From Nesterenkonia natronophila (lineage in GTDB: Bacteria; Actinomycetota; Actinomycetes; Actinomycetales; Micrococcaceae), in assembly GCF_003595215.1 (NCBI RefSeq), contig NZ_QYZP01000001.1, positions 1 to 64,000 of the forward strand: a stretch of DNA of 64,000 nucleotides, read 5' to 3'. The stretch's first letter is position 1. The number at the start of each line of letters is the position of its first letter. The position numbers and the translations under genes were made by a program. Of the stretch, positions 1-9,141 are shown piece by piece. A model generated the notes under the pieces. It saw only the letters and a program-made list of their open reading frames with translations. It was not told the origin of the DNA and did not search any database.

Positions 1-97
<97 letters not shown>

Positions 98-243
98 ATT
101 AAAAGAGAGAAACAACAACCTAAATAAATAATCCAACTCTGCCGGAAAAACAGAGCCTCACAGGACTAAAAACCAAAGGCTGTTGCATAATCCATGGCTA
201 ATGTCGCAGATATCTATCACGGGGGTGACAGACCTGCGACCAT

Positions 244-299
244 AACCAATGTAAATAATTGGTTTTCAACAAACTTGGCACACTATTGAGTTCTCAAGC
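244..299 (-). promoter_or_regulatory. Conserved rRNA leader element (antitermination and processing region)
   Basis: Read on the minus strand, 264-299 contains TTGAGAACTCAATAGTGTG, a block found in the leaders of actinobacterial rRNA operons and linked to antitermination and RNase processing. A perfect 7-bp stem (AACCAAT/ATTGGTT, 244-250 with 258-264) follows it directly. The leader between here and 16S (98-243) is AT-rich and holds no gene. Confidence 0.75.
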
Positions 300-359
300 T
301 ACGAATGCTGCCGGCACCACCAAAAGAATTCTTTTGGATCGCTCCGGAGCAACTTTTCT

Positions 360-389
360 ATCTTACCGGAACCGTATTCTGAGTGTCAA
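360..389 (-). promoter_or_regulatory. rRNA promoter, proximal (P2)
   Basis: On the minus strand there is a consensus -35 TTGACA (384-389), an 18-nt spacer and a -10 TAAGAT (360-365). It lies about 265 bp upstream of the 16S 5' end. The near-consensus hexamers point to a strong housekeeping-sigma promoter. Confidence 0.75.
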
Positions 390-491
390 CTCAGTGTTCT
401 CAGTTCCGAAGGGATAGAGGATTGGACCTGACGGTCCTGTTTCGCGCTACATGTCCGGGTAAGTTCCCTTCGCAATGAAGCGCGGATAGTT

Positions 492-521
492 ACTCTAGCA
501 CCAGGTTCCGCGGAATGTAAA
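492..521 (-). promoter_or_regulatory. rRNA promoter, distal (P1)
   Basis: On the minus strand there is a -35-like TTTACA (516-521), an 18-nt spacer and a -10 TAGAGT (492-497). It sits 17 bp beyond the stop of the maltokinase-like gene, so the rRNA operon has its own start even though the upstream genes read in the same direction. The rest of 98-537 holds no gene. Confidence 0.6.
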
Positions 522-537
522 CTCCGCGGAAAACCCC

Positions 538-2073
538 CTAGTTATCGGCCTGAAGCAGCATGGAGGGACGGAAAACCCACTGGCCCTCCCAGCGCGAAAA
601 GAGTGCGAGCGCGTCGGTCAACATCGCTGCACGGAAGAAGACTGAGTCCACTGCGCTGCTGTCGGCATCTGACGCTCGATAACCCTCGAGGAACTTCGCT
701 GAACACTCCTCGTACCATTGACCGAAGTTCACCGGTCTTGGTGAGTCCTCAGCCTTCCCGGATTTTGGAGCATCTTCGGACGCCTGTGGGCCGTTTTCCA
801 AGTCCGCCGGCGCCGCCTCCTGCGTAAGCGCTTCGCTAGCCACCTCCATCACAACGTTGGCCAGGGACATCAACCCGGTTGTCACATCTCGGAACCCTGG
901 CGCATGCTCTTCAAACCCACCAGCTTCGCTGACCACCCATCTGTCTGAGGTGAGCCGATGAAACTGCGAGAAGCTGAGCTGCCCGTGAATGCGTTGGAGC
1001 AGCAGCGGCTCATCAGCGTCCCGCAGCTGCATGCTCATCAAGTCAATAACCTCGCTGAGATCAGCAGCTTCGTCCTCGTCGAACTCGTCTCGCACTTTGC
1101 GCCACTGAGCCAGCAGCGCGTGCTGCGCCTCTGAAGCCGAGGCTTTCAGCTGTTCCGGGGTTTGGGGGTACGCTCCGAGGGAACCCGCCAAGTCGGCGTG
1201 AAAGTTCCCCAACAGCTTGCCGAGAGCTCGTGCGTTGTCTGAGAAGGAGCTCCCGACTTGCAGAGCCTCACGCGCCATGGTCAACGCTTCAGGCGCCTCA
1301 CTACCCGCTTCTCGGATAACGACCAGATTTCCCGTCAGCCACTCAGCGCTGCTCCAGCCGCGACCCGGGGCTCTTTCCTCCCAGGCGCCAGTCACAGTGC
1401 CAAGCACTCGCGATATGGCCGTGGAGTGCGCCGCGGTGAGGGTCTGGACCGTTTCCACCAGTAGCTCGCGCCTGGGACCAGGGCGTCGTGGAAAGTCGAG
1501 TACCACCTTGTGCTGCCAGTCGGAGTCTTCTGTGCCGCTGGGCTGAACCATGGTCCGAGTGCTCTGCGGCAAGACCGGTTCCGCTGGTTGCCTGCGCAAA
1601 TCCAAGGTGAAAGCCTCCCGCTGATCGAACCCAGCGTAGGCATGGCCGCGGGACCGCCCATTGCGGCTTCCCTGCTGCCGACGGGCCATCTCCAGCACCG
1701 CTGCAAGGAATGCGCGGTCGCGCGCTCCGTCATAGACCCACCACTCATTGCCATCCCGGGTGGTGAGTTTGCCGATGAAAGCGGCTTTGCCTGCCAGCGC
1801 AGAAGGCCTCGAACGCAGAGCGATCGGCACCGAGATCCTAACCGGAGGTCCTCCGGTGCCTTCTACGTTTGTCACCTCAAAAAGGTGCAGTTCTAGCAGC
1901 AGCTGCGAGTCGGCGTCACCCTCCGGCGGCGGCAGACGCAGACCGCCCACTCGCGTCAGAGCACGGCGTCCCCTCGGCGTAGTTGGAAACCACGACTGAT
2001 TGGCCAGCCAGTTGCCAAGGATGTCGAGAAAACCGGGCTGTTCTTCCCCACGAATGCGAGAATACTGGTTCAC
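538..2073 (-). CDS. Maltokinase-like protein, probably catalytically degenerate
   Basis: This 511-residue protein resembles actinobacterial maltokinase (Pep2/Mak): an N-terminal cap region, a phosphotransferase-like lobe with LGNFHADLAGSLG (residues 288-300), and a C-terminal FLEGY segment. The catalytic loop normally reads HGDLHLGQ but here reads HGQLSFSQ (363-370), so the catalytic Asp is Gln365. The metal-binding DFEG is replaced by SEAGG (382-386). I infer a pseudokinase or a protein with another ligand. The GTG start overlaps the rlmB stop by 4 bp (GTGA), so it is probably the last gene of the carD-side operon. No treS or glgE is nearby, which argues against a normal maltokinase role. 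Confidence 0.7.
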   Translation of the reverse strand: MNQYSRIRGEEQPGFLDILGNWLANQSWFPTTPRGRRALTRVGGLRLPPPEGDADSQLLLELHLFEVTNVEGTGGPPVRISVPIALRSRPSALAGKAAFIGKLTTRDGNEWWVYDGARDRAFLAAVLEMARRQQGSRNGRSRGHAYAGFDQREAFTLDLRRQPAEPVLPQSTRTMVQPSGTEDSDWQHKVVLDFPRRPGPRRELLVETVQTLTAAHSTAISRVLGTVTGAWEERAPGRGWSSAEWLTGNLVVIREAGSEAPEALTMAREALQVGSSFSDNARALGKLLGNFHADLAGSLGAYPQTPEQLKASASEAQHALLAQWRKVRDEFDEDEAADLSEVIDLMSMQLRDADEPLLLQRIHGQLSFSQFHRLTSDRWVVSEAGGFEEHAPGFRDVTTGLMSLANVVMEVASEALTQEAAPADLENGPQASEDAPKSGKAEDSPRPVNFGQWYEECSAKFLEGYRASDADSSAVDSVFFRAAMLTDALALFSRWEGQWVFRPSMLLQADN

Positions 2074-3065
2074 TGCTGACGGACCCCCTGCCGGAGGGTG
2101 GACACTTCGTAGAGGCTGATGCCTACGGCCATTGAGGCGTTGAGCGACTCAGTGGCCGCCGCAATCGGGATCGAAACGATCGCGTCGCAGGTTTCGCGAA
2201 CCAGGCGGGAGAGTCCACGGCCCTCAGAGCCGACCACAATCATCAGGGGCTGGTCGGCTAGATTCAGATTGGGAAGATTCGTGTCCCCGTCACCGTCGAG
2301 ACCAGCAACGAAATAGCCCTGCTCCTGAGCATCCTTGAGCGTTTGGGTCAGGTTCTTAGCTTTCGCCACCGGAATACGCGCGGCAGCACCTGCAGAGGTC
2401 TTCCACACTGTGGCGGTGACGCCTGCACTGCGCCGTTCGGGAATGACGACGCCGTCTGCCCCGAAGGCAGCAGAGGCCCGGAGTATGGCGCCCAAGTTCC
2501 GAGGGTCGGTAATGGAGTCACACGCCACCAGCAGCGGAGGTTGGGCGATGTGCCCCTTTGCGGAGGCCTCGATCAGTTCCGCCGTGAGCTCGGCCGCGTC
2601 TGGGTAGTCGTACGGCTCCAGGACGAGGGCAATTCCCTGGTGCACGGCATCACCAGTGCTGGTATCGAGCTGCCGACGGCTGACCTCTTTCACTCGAACT
2701 CCCTGCTCAGCGCAGTGCTGGAGGGATTCCCTGACTCGACCGTCAGTCTCGATGTCTCGGGCAACGAGCAGTTGCTTGGCCGGCACACGCTCAGCCAATG
2801 CTTCGACCACGGCGTTCCGACCAGCGACCACGTCATCGGCGCCGTATCCGGAACCGGAAGTGCGTGCTCTGCTGCCAGGGCGTTTGGCCGCAGCTCTCTC
2901 TGCCATCTGTTTCTGGCGGTGAGCCTTGTGATAGACCCGGTCCTCGGCTTTGGGAGTCGGCCCCTTACCTTCGAGGCGACGCTTACCCTGGCCCCCTGTT
3001 CCTTTGGTGGGGCCTTTGCGCTCTTTCCTTACCGCGGACGTCTTCGGTCTGGAATCTCTCGGCAT
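2070..3065 (-). CDS. rlmB: 23S rRNA (guanosine-2'-O)-methyltransferase RlmB / TrmH family
   Basis: This is a SpoU/TrmH-family RNA 2'-O-methyltransferase. A long basic N-terminal extension (about 70 residues, Lys/Arg/Gly-rich) comes first, then the SpoU substrate-binding domain, then the knotted SAM domain with DPRNLGAILRASAAFG, VVGSEGRGLS and the C-terminal ATESLNASMAVGISLYE motif. I chose the ATG at 3065 because GGAGG lies 6 nt upstream and cysS stops 2 bp earlier; a GTG nine codons further up would run into cysS. Position beside cysS is typical for actinobacterial rlmB. Methylation of G2251 is known for the family and not shown here. Confidence 0.92.
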   Translation of the reverse strand: MPRDSRPKTSAVRKERKGPTKGTGGQGKRRLEGKGPTPKAEDRVYHKAHRQKQMAERAAAKRPGSRARTSGSGYGADDVVAGRNAVVEALAERVPAKQLLVARDIETDGRVRESLQHCAEQGVRVKEVSRRQLDTSTGDAVHQGIALVLEPYDYPDAAELTAELIEASAKGHIAQPPLLVACDSITDPRNLGAILRASAAFGADGVVIPERRSAGVTATVWKTSAGAAARIPVAKAKNLTQTLKDAQEQGYFVAGLDGDGDTNLPNLNLADQPLMIVVGSEGRGLSRLVRETCDAIVSIPIAAATESLNASMAVGISLYEVSTLRQGVRQQ

Positions 3066-3067
3066 GG

Positions 3068-4510
3068 TCACCCTCCACTCTTGACGGACCATTGCGTACC
3101 CTGCGGAGTGTCCTCGATGTGCACTCCTGCAGAGGCAAGCTGATCTCTGATCGCATCGGCCTGGGCGAAATCCTTGGCTGCCTTCGCTTCTGCACGGCTG
3201 CTGAGCATACTCTCCACCAGCTGTGCCAGAGCCGTCTCCCCGGGGCCTCCTGCGACCTGGGGCTCAGGCACCTCGCTGATGCCCAGAATCTGGAGCATCG
3301 CAGCTGTCTCCGACGCCAAGCCCTGGGCGGCTGAGGCGTCGCCGCGATCCAAAGCAGTGTTGCCCGAACGCACCGTCTCATGCAGCACGGCCAGCGCGGC
3401 GGGAACGTTGAGGTCATCATCCATGGCATCCCTAAACGCTGACGGGACACGGGCGCGCCGGCCCTCTGCGCCGTGCGGCAGTGCGCGGTCGAGGAAGTGC
3501 TCGATACGCTCCAGGGCCGCTTCAGCCTCCTGCAGCGAGCCCGGCTTATACACCAGTTGGGAGCGGTAGTGCGCCTGCCCCAGGAAGTAGCGAACCGCTT
3601 TCGGCCGCGCTGCAGCCAGCATCTCCTCAGGAGAGACGGTGTTGCCCAACGATTTGGACATCTTCTCTCCGTCAAAGGTGACCATCCCGTTATGCAGCCA
3701 GAACCGGGCGAAGCCATGCCCGGCCGCAGCCGACTGGGCAAGTTCGTTCTCGTGATGGGGAAAGCGCAGGTCGAGGCCGCCGCCATGAATGTCGAAGGTT
3801 TCTCCGAGGTACTTGGTAGCCATCGCAGAACACTCCAGGTGCCATCCCGGACGGCCTCTCCCCCAGGGTGACTCCCACGCGGCGGTCTCGGGCTCGCCAG
3901 GCTTGTGACCCTTCCAAAGAGCGAAGTCGCGTGGATCGCGCTTTCCTCGCGGATCAGCGTCGGGAGCATCCTGCATCTCGTCGAGGTTCTGCCGGGTCAG
4001 CTCGCCGTAGGCCGCCCAGGACCGTACGTCGAAGTAGACATCCCCAGAGCCATCGGTGGACGGGTAGGCGTGGCCGGATTCTACGAGGCGCTGAATCAGC
4101 GTATGCATCTCTGTGATGTGGCCGGTGGCCCGAGGCTCATGGCTAGGCCGACGGACACCCAACGCATCATAGGCATTGTGGAAGGCCTGTTCGAACCGGT
4201 AGGCCAACGCGAACCACGGCTCATGAGCCGGATAATCAGAGTCTGCTTGGAAGTCAGGAGCATAGGAGGCAGCTGACTTCTCGAGAATTTTGTCGTCAAT
4301 GTCGGTGACGTTGCGCACGCTCAGGACCTCGTATCCTGAAGCCTCGAGCCAGCGGATCAGGATGTCGAAAGCCACTGCTGATCGCACGTGTCCGACATGC
4401 GGATTTCCCTGGACAGTGGCACCGCAGTAGTAGAGGGACACCTTCCCCGGTTCCAGGGGCTGGAAGTCATGCACCTGCGCGGTTCTGGTGTCGTAGAGTC
4501 TCAGGGTCAC
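3068..4510 (-). CDS. cysS: Cysteine--tRNA ligase
   Basis: This class I aminoacyl-tRNA synthetase has 480 residues. The HIGH-type motif appears as HVGH after CGATVQGNP near residue 30, and KMSKSLGN is present in the second half of the catalytic domain. Zinc ligands fit the family pattern (Cys29 in YYCG, then HLECSAM and HHENE). The C-terminal part carries the usual DALR-type helical domain. The start is GTG at 4510. It could be confused with the mycothiol ligase MshC, but the length, the C-terminal domain and the setting between ispDF and rlmB favour CysS. Confidence 0.95.
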   Translation of the reverse strand: MTLRLYDTRTAQVHDFQPLEPGKVSLYYCGATVQGNPHVGHVRSAVAFDILIRWLEASGYEVLSVRNVTDIDDKILEKSAASYAPDFQADSDYPAHEPWFALAYRFEQAFHNAYDALGVRRPSHEPRATGHITEMHTLIQRLVESGHAYPSTDGSGDVYFDVRSWAAYGELTRQNLDEMQDAPDADPRGKRDPRDFALWKGHKPGEPETAAWESPWGRGRPGWHLECSAMATKYLGETFDIHGGGLDLRFPHHENELAQSAAAGHGFARFWLHNGMVTFDGEKMSKSLGNTVSPEEMLAAARPKAVRYFLGQAHYRSQLVYKPGSLQEAEAALERIEHFLDRALPHGAEGRRARVPSAFRDAMDDDLNVPAALAVLHETVRSGNTALDRGDASAAQGLASETAAMLQILGISEVPEPQVAGGPGETALAQLVESMLSSRAEAKAAKDFAQADAIRDQLASAGVHIEDTPQGTQWSVKSGG

Positions 4511-4550
4511 GGGCCAACCTTACCGGCTCAGGAGCAGAAATCCGCTGTGG

Positions 4551-5867
4551 TCAGTAAAGCACGGCGGTTGCTGTAGCCGCGATGCCTTCGCCGCGGCCGG
4601 TGAAGCCCAGCCCGTCGGAGGTCGTAGCTGAGATCGCCACGGGCGCACCCGCGGCCTCGGTAAGCACCTGCTGGGCCTCCTCCCGGCGGGTCGCGAACTT
4701 CGGGCGGTTACCGACGAACTGGACGGAGACGCTGCCAATCCGGTACCCGGCATTCCGCACAATCTGTGCCGCCTCGGATAACAGCACGAAGCCGCTGGCT
4801 CCCCGATATTCGGCTCGGCTGGTGCCGATCGTGTCAGCCCCGAAATGCGTGCCCAGGTCCCCCATGCCAGCAGCGGAGAACAGCGCTGCACACGCGGCAT
4901 GGGCCACGGGGTCCGCATCTGAGTGACCCGCGAGGCCCCTTTCGCCTGGCCAGTGGAGTCCTGCGAGCCACAGCTGGGCGGACTCTTCCGGCGATGCGAA
5001 GGCATGGATGTCGTGACCGATTCCTACGCGTGGGACTGCGAGACCTTGAGCCCCCGGTAGTACTGCGGGGGGAACCTCGGCCTGCTGGCCTTCGGTTTCG
5101 GCAATGAGTGCGCGGACAGTGAGGAGGTCAAGGCTGGTGGTGATCTTCAGGGCGTGTGGGTGACCTTCTACGACCGCGACCTTCTCGCCGAGATTTTCGA
5201 CCATCATTGCCTCATCGGTGAGGTCAGCGGCCTCCTCCTCAGGAAGCTTGTCAATGTGCGAGAAGGCACGCTCCAGCAGTTTGAGAGTGAATCCCTGCGG
5301 AGTCTGTACTGCACGCAGCTGTTTGCGCGGCAGGGTCTGCGCTACCTGCGCCGAGGCGTCGACCCGCTTGATGGTATCCGTGACGGGTAAGGCCGGGACC
5401 ACACACTGTGCTCCTGCGTCCAGGGCTTCCAGTACGCGATGGAAGACCTCGGTGGGAGTGAGCGCACGAGCGGCATCGTGCACCAGGACCTGAACAGGAC
5501 CACTCCAGGACTTGCGCTGAGCGTGCTGCTGCACTGCCCTCACCCCGGAACTGACCGACTCCGTACGGGCCTCACCTCCGGGGATCGTGAGGACCTCAAC
5601 GCCGCAGCGGTCGGCAACCACGGCACTGGTGGCAGCGAGCTGCTGTTTAGCGTGAGGCTCCCGGGGGAGCACCAGCACCACCAGGTCCAACTGCAGAACG
5701 CCGCTGACAGCGTCTAACGCATGCTCCAGCACGGTCCGGTCTGTCACTGGGACCGCAGCTTTGGGCATTCCCAGTCCCAATCGCGTCCCAGACCCGGCCG
5801 CCACCACGACCAACGCCCGGCGACGGACCGTGCGTGTGAGCACAGCATCATCCGGGCGTTGCGTCAT
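4551..5867 (-). CDS. ispDF: Bifunctional IspD/IspF enzyme of the MEP isoprenoid pathway
   Basis: Two enzymes are fused in 438 residues. Residues 1 to about 260 are IspD (2-C-methyl-D-erythritol 4-phosphate cytidylyltransferase), with the CTP-binding loop [15 protein letters not shown]. The rest is IspF (MECDP synthase), with the metal-binding [18 protein letters not shown] and the [13 protein letters not shown] tail. These carry out the third and fifth steps of the MEP pathway; IspE would be elsewhere. carD lies 32 bp upstream and cysS about 40 bp downstream. Many actinobacteria keep ispD and ispF as separate genes, so the fusion is worth noting. Confidence 0.95.
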   Translation of the reverse strand: MTQRPDDAVLTRTVRRRALVVVAAGSGTRLGLGMPKAAVPVTDRTVLEHALDAVSGVLQLDLVVLVLPREPHAKQQLAATSAVVADRCGVEVLTIPGGEARTESVSSGVRAVQQHAQRKSWSGPVQVLVHDAARALTPTEVFHRVLEALDAGAQCVVPALPVTDTIKRVDASAQVAQTLPRKQLRAVQTPQGFTLKLLERAFSHIDKLPEEEAADLTDEAMMVENLGEKVAVVEGHPHALKITTSLDLLTVRALIAETEGQQAEVPPAVLPGAQGLAVPRVGIGHDIHAFASPEESAQLWLAGLHWPGERGLAGHSDADPVAHAACAALFSAAGMGDLGTHFGADTIGTSRAEYRGASGFVLLSEAAQIVRNAGYRIGSVSVQFVGNRPKFATRREEAQQVLTEAAGAPVAISATTSDGLGFTGRGEGIAATATAVLY

Positions 5868-5899
5868 GTATGGAATTCTAAATGCTCGTCAGCGCCAGA

Positions 5900-6400
5900 T
5901 TACGCTGAGGCAGGAACGGTTTCTCGAAGGACGTCGTCGAGCAGGTTCTCAGCGTCTTCCTCCTCCAGCTCTTTTGCGAGTCGGAGTTCTGAGACCAGGA
6001 TGCGCCGAGCCTGGGAGAGCATCCGCTTCTCACCGGCGGAGAGGCCCCGATCGTTCTCCCGCCGCCAGAGGTCCCGTACGACCTCGGCGAGCTTGTGAAT
6101 GGAACCGGAAGCCAACTTCTCTACATTGGCCTTGTACCGGCGTGACCAGTTGGTCGGCTCCTCTGTGTGCTCCGCCTTCAGCAGGCCGAACACTTTCTGC
6201 AGTCCCTCTTCATCCACTACGTCACGAACGCCAACCAGGTCGACGTTGTCAGCAGGGACCTTGATGGTCAGATCCCCTTCGGAGACCCGCAGAGTGAGGT
6301 AAGTCTTCTCCTCGCCCTTGAAAGTTCGCATTTCCACCTCTTCAATGGTGGCTGCACCGTGGTGCGGGTAAACGACTGTCTCGCCGACTTCAAAATTCAT
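5900..6400 (-). CDS. carD: CarD-family transcriptional regulator
   Basis: CarD is an RNA polymerase-binding protein that stabilises open complexes, notably at rRNA promoters. The N-terminal CarD/TRCF Tudor-like domain begins [14 protein letters not shown], and a helical C-terminal DNA-binding domain follows (NWSRRYKAN and later helices). I chose the ATG at 6400 because it gives the usual length of about 166 residues and starts directly before the conserved domain; an in-frame ATG 12 codons upstream lies in sequence that looks untranslated. Carrying carD directly ahead of ispD(F) is a standard actinobacterial arrangement. Confidence 0.95.
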   Translation of the reverse strand: MNFEVGETVVYPHHGAATIEEVEMRTFKGEEKTYLTLRVSEGDLTIKVPADNVDLVGVRDVVDEEGLQKVFGLLKAEHTEEPTNWSRRYKANVEKLASGSIHKLAEVVRDLWRRENDRGLSAGEKRMLSQARRILVSELRLAKELEEEDAENLLDDVLRETVPASA

Positions 6401-6592
6401 GTAATTATTCCCCTTTCCCGCAGATAAGTTTATCACGCCAAGGGGGTCACCGGCGTGTCGCTAACCCCTGTACGGCGGGCAGTATTAGAGTTCGCCGCGC
6501 AATATTTCTTCTACACAAAGTAGAACTGTGCGACGATCGAGTAGTCTGGTGCTATTGGTTCGCGCACCCATTCGTCTGAAGGAGTTCCCGCG

Positions 6593-7156
6593 GTGAAGTA
6601 CACCTCCCCGGCCCATCGTGCAGCTGCGGCAGCTGTGCTGGTCGGCGCTCTCAGCGCCACCGGCTGTTCAGCCATCAACTACCAGGCGACCACACATGTG
6701 TACTCCGGCTCCGACGGAACCATGTTCGACGCGGAGGACGTGGCGCTGCGGCATATGGCGCTCGTCGCTGGCGAAGAGAACGGCGCTGCGCGGCTTCTGG
6801 GGTTGGCGTCCCACACCAACCCCACTGCCGACAGTCCGGCGGAGGTATCCCTCGCGGTGGCTGGTGACACCTTCGACCTGACCCTCGAACCGGGAGAGGC
6901 GATCAACCTGGAGCATGACGAAGAGCTGATTGTCTCAGCCATTGACTCCGGTCCCGGTTCACTCCAGGAAGTGACCGTTACAGCTGACGGCACTGAGGAG
7001 TCCTTCTATGCCACTGTGGTGGACGGCACCCTGGAGGAGTACAGGGACCTCTTGCCGGACGGCTTTGACGCCACGGTTCTGGATCACCTTGAGCACGGTC
7101 CTGACACATGGGGTGGCGGAGCAGCTCATTTCGACGCCGAGGGCGACGACCACTGA
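6593..7156 (+). CDS. Lipoprotein of unknown function
   Basis: The 187-residue product starts with a lipoprotein signal peptide ending in the lipobox LSATGC (Cys about residue 25), so it should be anchored on the outer face of the membrane. The mature part is acidic and looks all-beta (alternating hydrophobic strands such as AEVSLAVAGDTFDLTLEPG), with a His- and Asp-containing C-terminus. The GTG start has GAAGGAG 8 nt upstream. It is transcribed divergently from carD and ends at a clear terminator. I do not recognise a functional family. Confidence 0.8.
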   Translation: MKYTSPAHRAAAAAVLVGALSATGCSAINYQATTHVYSGSDGTMFDAEDVALRHMALVAGEENGAARLLGLASHTNPTADSPAEVSLAVAGDTFDLTLEPGEAINLEHDEELIVSAIDSGPGSLQEVTVTADGTEESFYATVVDGTLEEYRDLLPDGFDATVLDHLEHGPDTWGGGAAHFDAEGDDH

Positions 7157-7177
7157 CCAGGCGCACTGCAGCACCCC

Positions 7178-7216
7178 AAAGCCCCCTCCTTCTCCGCTGA
7201 GCAGGCAGGGGGTTTT
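7178..7216 (+). terminator. Rho-independent terminator after the lipoprotein gene
   Basis: A CCCCCT/AGGGGG stem is followed by TTTT, about 22 bp after the lipoprotein stop codon. Confidence 0.75.
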
Positions 7217-7398
7217 GCTGTTCCTCGGCATGATCACCGATCCGCTCACTTGCGTAACGCACGTCACAGATGGACTTAGGGGTCCGGATGTGGTGTGATT
7301 CTGTTGCCCGTGTGAGACGAACCACATGCCGCTTCCTCGGGCTGCTTACCTTCACTACGGATCGTCGGGCACGTACCTGCCCGTGAAAGGGACCCACT

Positions 7399-8541
7399 AT
7401 GGCTTCTGTGACCTATGACCAATCGAGCCGAATCTATACGCCGGGAGCACGGCCCGCCATCAACCAGCTTGATCTGGAGGTCGCCGACGGCGAATTTCTA
7501 GTTCTGGTCGGGCCGTCTGGCTGTGGCAAGTCCACTGCACTCCGCATGCTCGCAGGGCTGGAGGAGGTCAACGAGGGCCGCATTCTCATCGGCGGCGAGG
7601 ACGTTTCGCACGTCTCTCCCAAGGACCGAGACATTGCGATGGTCTTCCAGAACTATGCGCTGTACCCACACATGTCAGTGGCGGAAAACATGGGCTTCGC
7701 ACTCAAGATTGCAGGAGTCTCCAAGGACGAACGCGCTAGGCGCGTGCGGGATGCCGCCAAGATTCTAGACCTTGAGGCGTATCTGGATCGCAAGCCAAAG
7801 GCCCTCTCCGGTGGTCAGCGACAGCGTGTGGCGATGGGGCGCGCAATCGTGCGCAGCCCCAAGGTCTTCCTCATGGACGAACCGCTTTCGAATCTGGATG
7901 CCAAGCTCCGTGTACAGACGCGTACCCAGATTGCCGCTCTCACCCGTGAACTGAAGACCACCACCGTGTACGTCACTCACGACCAGGTGGAGGCTATGAC
8001 CATGGGGGACCGCGTCTGCGTACTCAAGGACGGCGTGCTCCAGCAGGTGGACAGCCCCCGCAACCTCTACGATGCTCCTGCCAACGTCTTCGTCGCGGGC
8101 TTCATCGGCTCTCCGGCGATGAGCCTGTTCAAGGTCAAGGTGGACTCGGGTGAGGTGCTCCTGGGCAATGAGCGCCTCACTGTCCCTGGAGTGGATCTTC
8201 GAAGCAAATCCGAGGTAATCCTCGGGATGCGTCCTGAAGATATGGAGGTCTCCAACGACGCTGCCGGCATCGCGATGGTTGTCGACGTCCTTGAGGAGCT
8301 CGGAGCTGACGCCTACATCTACGGGACTCCCCAAGACGTTCACACATTCCAGCCCCTCATTGTCCGTGTGGGAGGCCGCCGTCCCCCCGCCAAAGGCGAG
8401 AAGGTCTACATACACCCGGCGCCGGAGCATGTGCACCTGTTCGATGTGGAGACCGGCCTGCGCCTCAACGGAGATATCCCGGAGCACACTCCGCATGCCA
8501 CGCTTGATGATGTCGAGGCCCTGGCCGAGGCTGAGGATTAG
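7399..8541 (+). CDS. msiK: Stand-alone sugar ABC transporter ATPase (MsiK/UgpC/MalK type)
   Basis: This 380-residue ATPase has Walker A GPSGCGKST (residues 38-46), the Q-loop in MVFQNYALYPHMSV, the signature LSGGQRQR, Walker B FLMDEPLSNLD, the H-loop in YVTHDQVEA, and a C-terminal MalK-type OB/TOBE domain from about residue 240. It is monocistronic, with terminators on both sides and no permease or binding protein nearby. In Streptomyces one such ATPase, MsiK, energises several sugar importers. The window contains two importers that lack their own ATPase (37.4-40.7 kb and 57.0-60.1 kb), so I infer that it serves both. The symbol rests on this analogy. Confidence 0.9.
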   Translation: MASVTYDQSSRIYTPGARPAINQLDLEVADGEFLVLVGPSGCGKSTALRMLAGLEEVNEGRILIGGEDVSHVSPKDRDIAMVFQNYALYPHMSVAENMGFALKIAGVSKDERARRVRDAAKILDLEAYLDRKPKALSGGQRQRVAMGRAIVRSPKVFLMDEPLSNLDAKLRVQTRTQIAALTRELKTTTVYVTHDQVEAMTMGDRVCVLKDGVLQQVDSPRNLYDAPANVFVAGFIGSPAMSLFKVKVDSGEVLLGNERLTVPGVDLRSKSEVILGMRPEDMEVSNDAAGIAMVVDVLEELGADAYIYGTPQDVHTFQPLIVRVGGRRPPAKGEKVYIHPAPEHVHLFDVETGLRLNGDIPEHTPHATLDDVEALAEAED

Positions 8542-8595
8542 TCCTCAGCGCCAACTCAGGCGTCATGACTCATTAACTGGCAACAGCTGAATAAA

Positions 8596-8637
8596 GCGGC
8601 GGAAAGTGGTGATTCTTCGCACTTTCCGCCGCTTTTT
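8596..8637 (+). terminator. Strong Rho-independent terminator after msiK
   Basis: A perfect 13-bp stem (GCGGCGGAAAGTG with CACTTTCCGCCGC, loop 11 nt) is followed by TTTTT. Confidence 0.92.
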
Positions 8638-8706
8638 GGCTAATTCACACTGCGTATCGTGTATCTATCCAGTAAACGTCCAGCAGCACTCTCGTAGTGT
8701 GGAGCC

Positions 8707-8883
8707 ATGGCTAGAAATGCACTCTCAATTGCTATTACTATCCTGCTCACAATCGTGTTCATTTGGCTTGCCTGGTGGCTGCTGACTGAGATCATCAGTA
8801 TCGTGGGCAGCGTCATCCTGTCGATCATCATTGTGGTGCTCGCACTGTTCGTCCTGCGGGGCATCACGCGAGCTGCAAGCTAG
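8707..8883 (+). CDS. Small membrane protein (58 residues)
   Basis: ATG at 8707 to TAG at 8881-8883 encodes 58 residues. Two hydrophobic segments are visible: ITILLTIVFIWLAWWLL (about 10-26) and a second from about 29 to 50 rich in Ile and Val, ending in a basic RGITRAAS tail. It lies between two terminators and shares the direction of the even smaller gene after it. GGAG lies only 2 nt before the start codon. I cannot assign a function. Confidence 0.6.
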   Translation: MARNALSIAITILLTIVFIWLAWWLLTEIISIVGSVILSIIIVVLALFVLRGITRAAS

Positions 8884-8936
8884 CAGGACAGCCTGAAATT
8901 TAACCGATAGCACCCAATAACCAAAGGAGTATTCAC

Positions 8937-9017
8937 ATGCGCGGTGGCGGAATCTACATCGGCGGCGGCCTCTTGACCATTATTGCAATCATCATCATTC
9001 TGGTGGTTCTTCTCTGA
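8937..9017 (+). CDS. Very small membrane peptide (26 residues)
   Basis: ATG at 8937 to TGA at 9015-9017 gives 26 codons. A strong Shine-Dalgarno (AAAGGAG) lies 7 nt upstream. The peptide begins MRGGGIYIGGG and the rest is a single all-hydrophobic run of Leu, Ile and Val that would span the membrane. A 15-bp hairpin terminator follows 20 bp after the stop. The ribosome binding site and terminator support a real translated gene. It could be a membrane-stress or toxin-like peptide, but nothing here proves that. Confidence 0.55.
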   Translation: MRGGGIYIGGGLLTIIAIIIILVVLL

Positions 9018-9036
9018 ACTGAACGGCCAATGCTGC

Positions 9037-9069
9037 GGAAGCCTGTGCGAGTCACTCGCACAGGCTTCC
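9037..9069 (+). terminator. Hairpin terminator after the small membrane genes
   Basis: A perfect 15-bp inverted repeat (GGAAGCCTGTGCGAG with its complement) surrounds a 3-nt loop. No long T-run follows, so it may act in both directions or with Rho. Confidence 0.75.
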
Positions 9070-9141
9070 TGGCGTTAAGGAGGTCGAGCTCAGACCCTGA
9101 GCCTGGTGCTCTCACGTGGGTTTGTCCGATACTTTAGGAGC

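Noticed and set aside
2343..3143. Long plus-strand open frame of 266 codons
   Set aside because: It lies entirely opposite rlmB and the end of cysS, both of which have clear family motifs. Its translation shows no recognisable domain.
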